From contig CAZQKX010000001.1 in NCBI GenBank assembly GCA_964594065.1, forward strand, positions 62,001 to 126,000: a stretch of DNA of 64,000 nt. The letters are read 5' to 3'. The notes beneath the pieces were generated by a model, which saw only the letters and a list, made by a program, of their open reading frames with translations, had not been told where the DNA came from and made no database searches. Below are positions 63,623 to 64,000 of this stretch, piece by piece (position 1 is the stretch's first letter; the number at the start of each line of letters is the position of its first letter). The translations under genes were made by a program, and so were the position numbers. The stretch is from 4572-13 sp964594065. Its GTDB lineage: Bacteria; Planctomycetota; Phycisphaerae; Sedimentisphaerales; Anaerohalosphaeraceae.

Positions 63623-64000
63623 ATGAGTAACGACCATATTAAAAACGGAGACTCAAATCTGCCTTTTTCTCCGGCTGAAGGAGTACAGGAAGAAGGTTTG
63701 CTGCAAATCGGCTTGCATCATCGGTGGACGATTCTTGTGACGATGTTCTTGTTTTTAGTTGCGGCGTTTGTTTATATTCTAAAAGCCACACCGATTTATA
63801 CGAGCACTTCGAGGGTCATTGTGGAGCAAAGCGGGCCGAAAATCATTGGTGACAATGATGGATTCATTGCCCGTACGAGTACCTATCTATATACGCAGCA
63901 GGTCGTGCTCAAATCTTCATTGGTTGTCAATGAAGTCCTCGCGGATGATTCTGACATAAATAGATATCGAACATTTAATAATGTGGATAACGTAAGCGCA
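63623..64000 (+). CDS. Wzz/tyrosine-kinase-type polysaccharide chain-length protein, 3' end outside window
   Basis: An ATG preceded by AAGGGA opens a frame that runs off the window edge (126 codons seen). After a short cytoplasmic start there is a transmembrane helix (WTILVTMFLFLVAAFVYIL) followed by TPIYTSTSRVIVEQ, the hallmark start of the Wzz periplasmic domain in exopolysaccharide copolymerases and their tyrosine-kinase fusions. Whether the protein carries a C-terminal kinase domain cannot be seen. It is co-transcribed with the Wza-like gene. Confidence 0.85.
   Translation, partial: MSNDHIKNGDSNLPFSPAEGVQEEGLLQIGLHHRWTILVTMFLFLVAAFVYILKATPIYTSTSRVIVEQSGPKIIGDNDGFIARTSTYLYTQQVVLKSSLVVNEVLADDSDINRYRTFNNVDNVSA

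Overview
The window looks like a chromosome segment of a polysaccharide-degrading, probably anaerobic or microaerophilic member of the Planctomycetota, most likely class Phycisphaerae. This placement is an inference from content: giant secreted modular proteins with dockerin-like EF-hand pairs, a prepilin-type protein tail, many Gfo/Idh/MocA oxidoreductases, URO-D-family methyltransferases and AraC-type regulators next to sugar loci. Base composition is moderate and even. I see no insertion sequence, integrase, phage gene, CRISPR array, rRNA or tRNA.

Region 1 (1-12228). The tail of a prepilin-like protein is followed by an AraC regulator that diverges from a seven-gene operon: MFS sugar/acid importer, URO-D-family protein, Tat-exported Gfo/Idh/MocA oxidoreductase, exported xylose-isomerase-fold protein, second Tat-exported oxidoreductase, GH116-type glycosidase and an RbsD/FucU-like lipoprotein. 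A good intrinsic terminator follows. The export signals suggest a periplasmic pathway that opens glycosides partly by redox chemistry before uptake.

Region 2 (12694-32448). Five large secreted proteins lie in tandem on the plus strand: a parallel beta-helix protein, a metzincin-like protease with CBM6, two paralogous beta-propeller (DUF4185-like) proteins, and a CotH/lamin-tail giant. Four of the five carry copies of two related ~200-residue beta-sandwich modules (types A and B, eight copies) and a dockerin-like EF-hand pair.

Region 3 (32518-44326, minus strand). Two giant beta-helix/discoidin paralogues share almost the same first ~320 residues and are followed by a GH16 galactanase-type enzyme. 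In one giant a ninth module appears to split the dockerin into two halves.

Region 4 (44585-53493). A complete MoxR-DUF58-BatA/B/C/D/E (aerotolerance-type) operon with its own promoter.

Region 5 (53688-61190). A second catabolic locus: AraC regulator, two-part GH105/unknown enzyme, URO-D methyltransferase with an intact zinc triad, and a sodium:solute symporter with large soluble insertions.

Region 6 (61388-64000). The start of an exopolysaccharide locus: an unknown exported protein, a Wza-type export lipoprotein, and a Wzz/tyrosine-kinase-type chain-length protein cut by the window edge.

The most interesting material is the repeated module/dockerin system of regions 2-3, including the interrupted dockerin, and the apparent periplasmic oxidative glycoside-cleavage operon of region 1.
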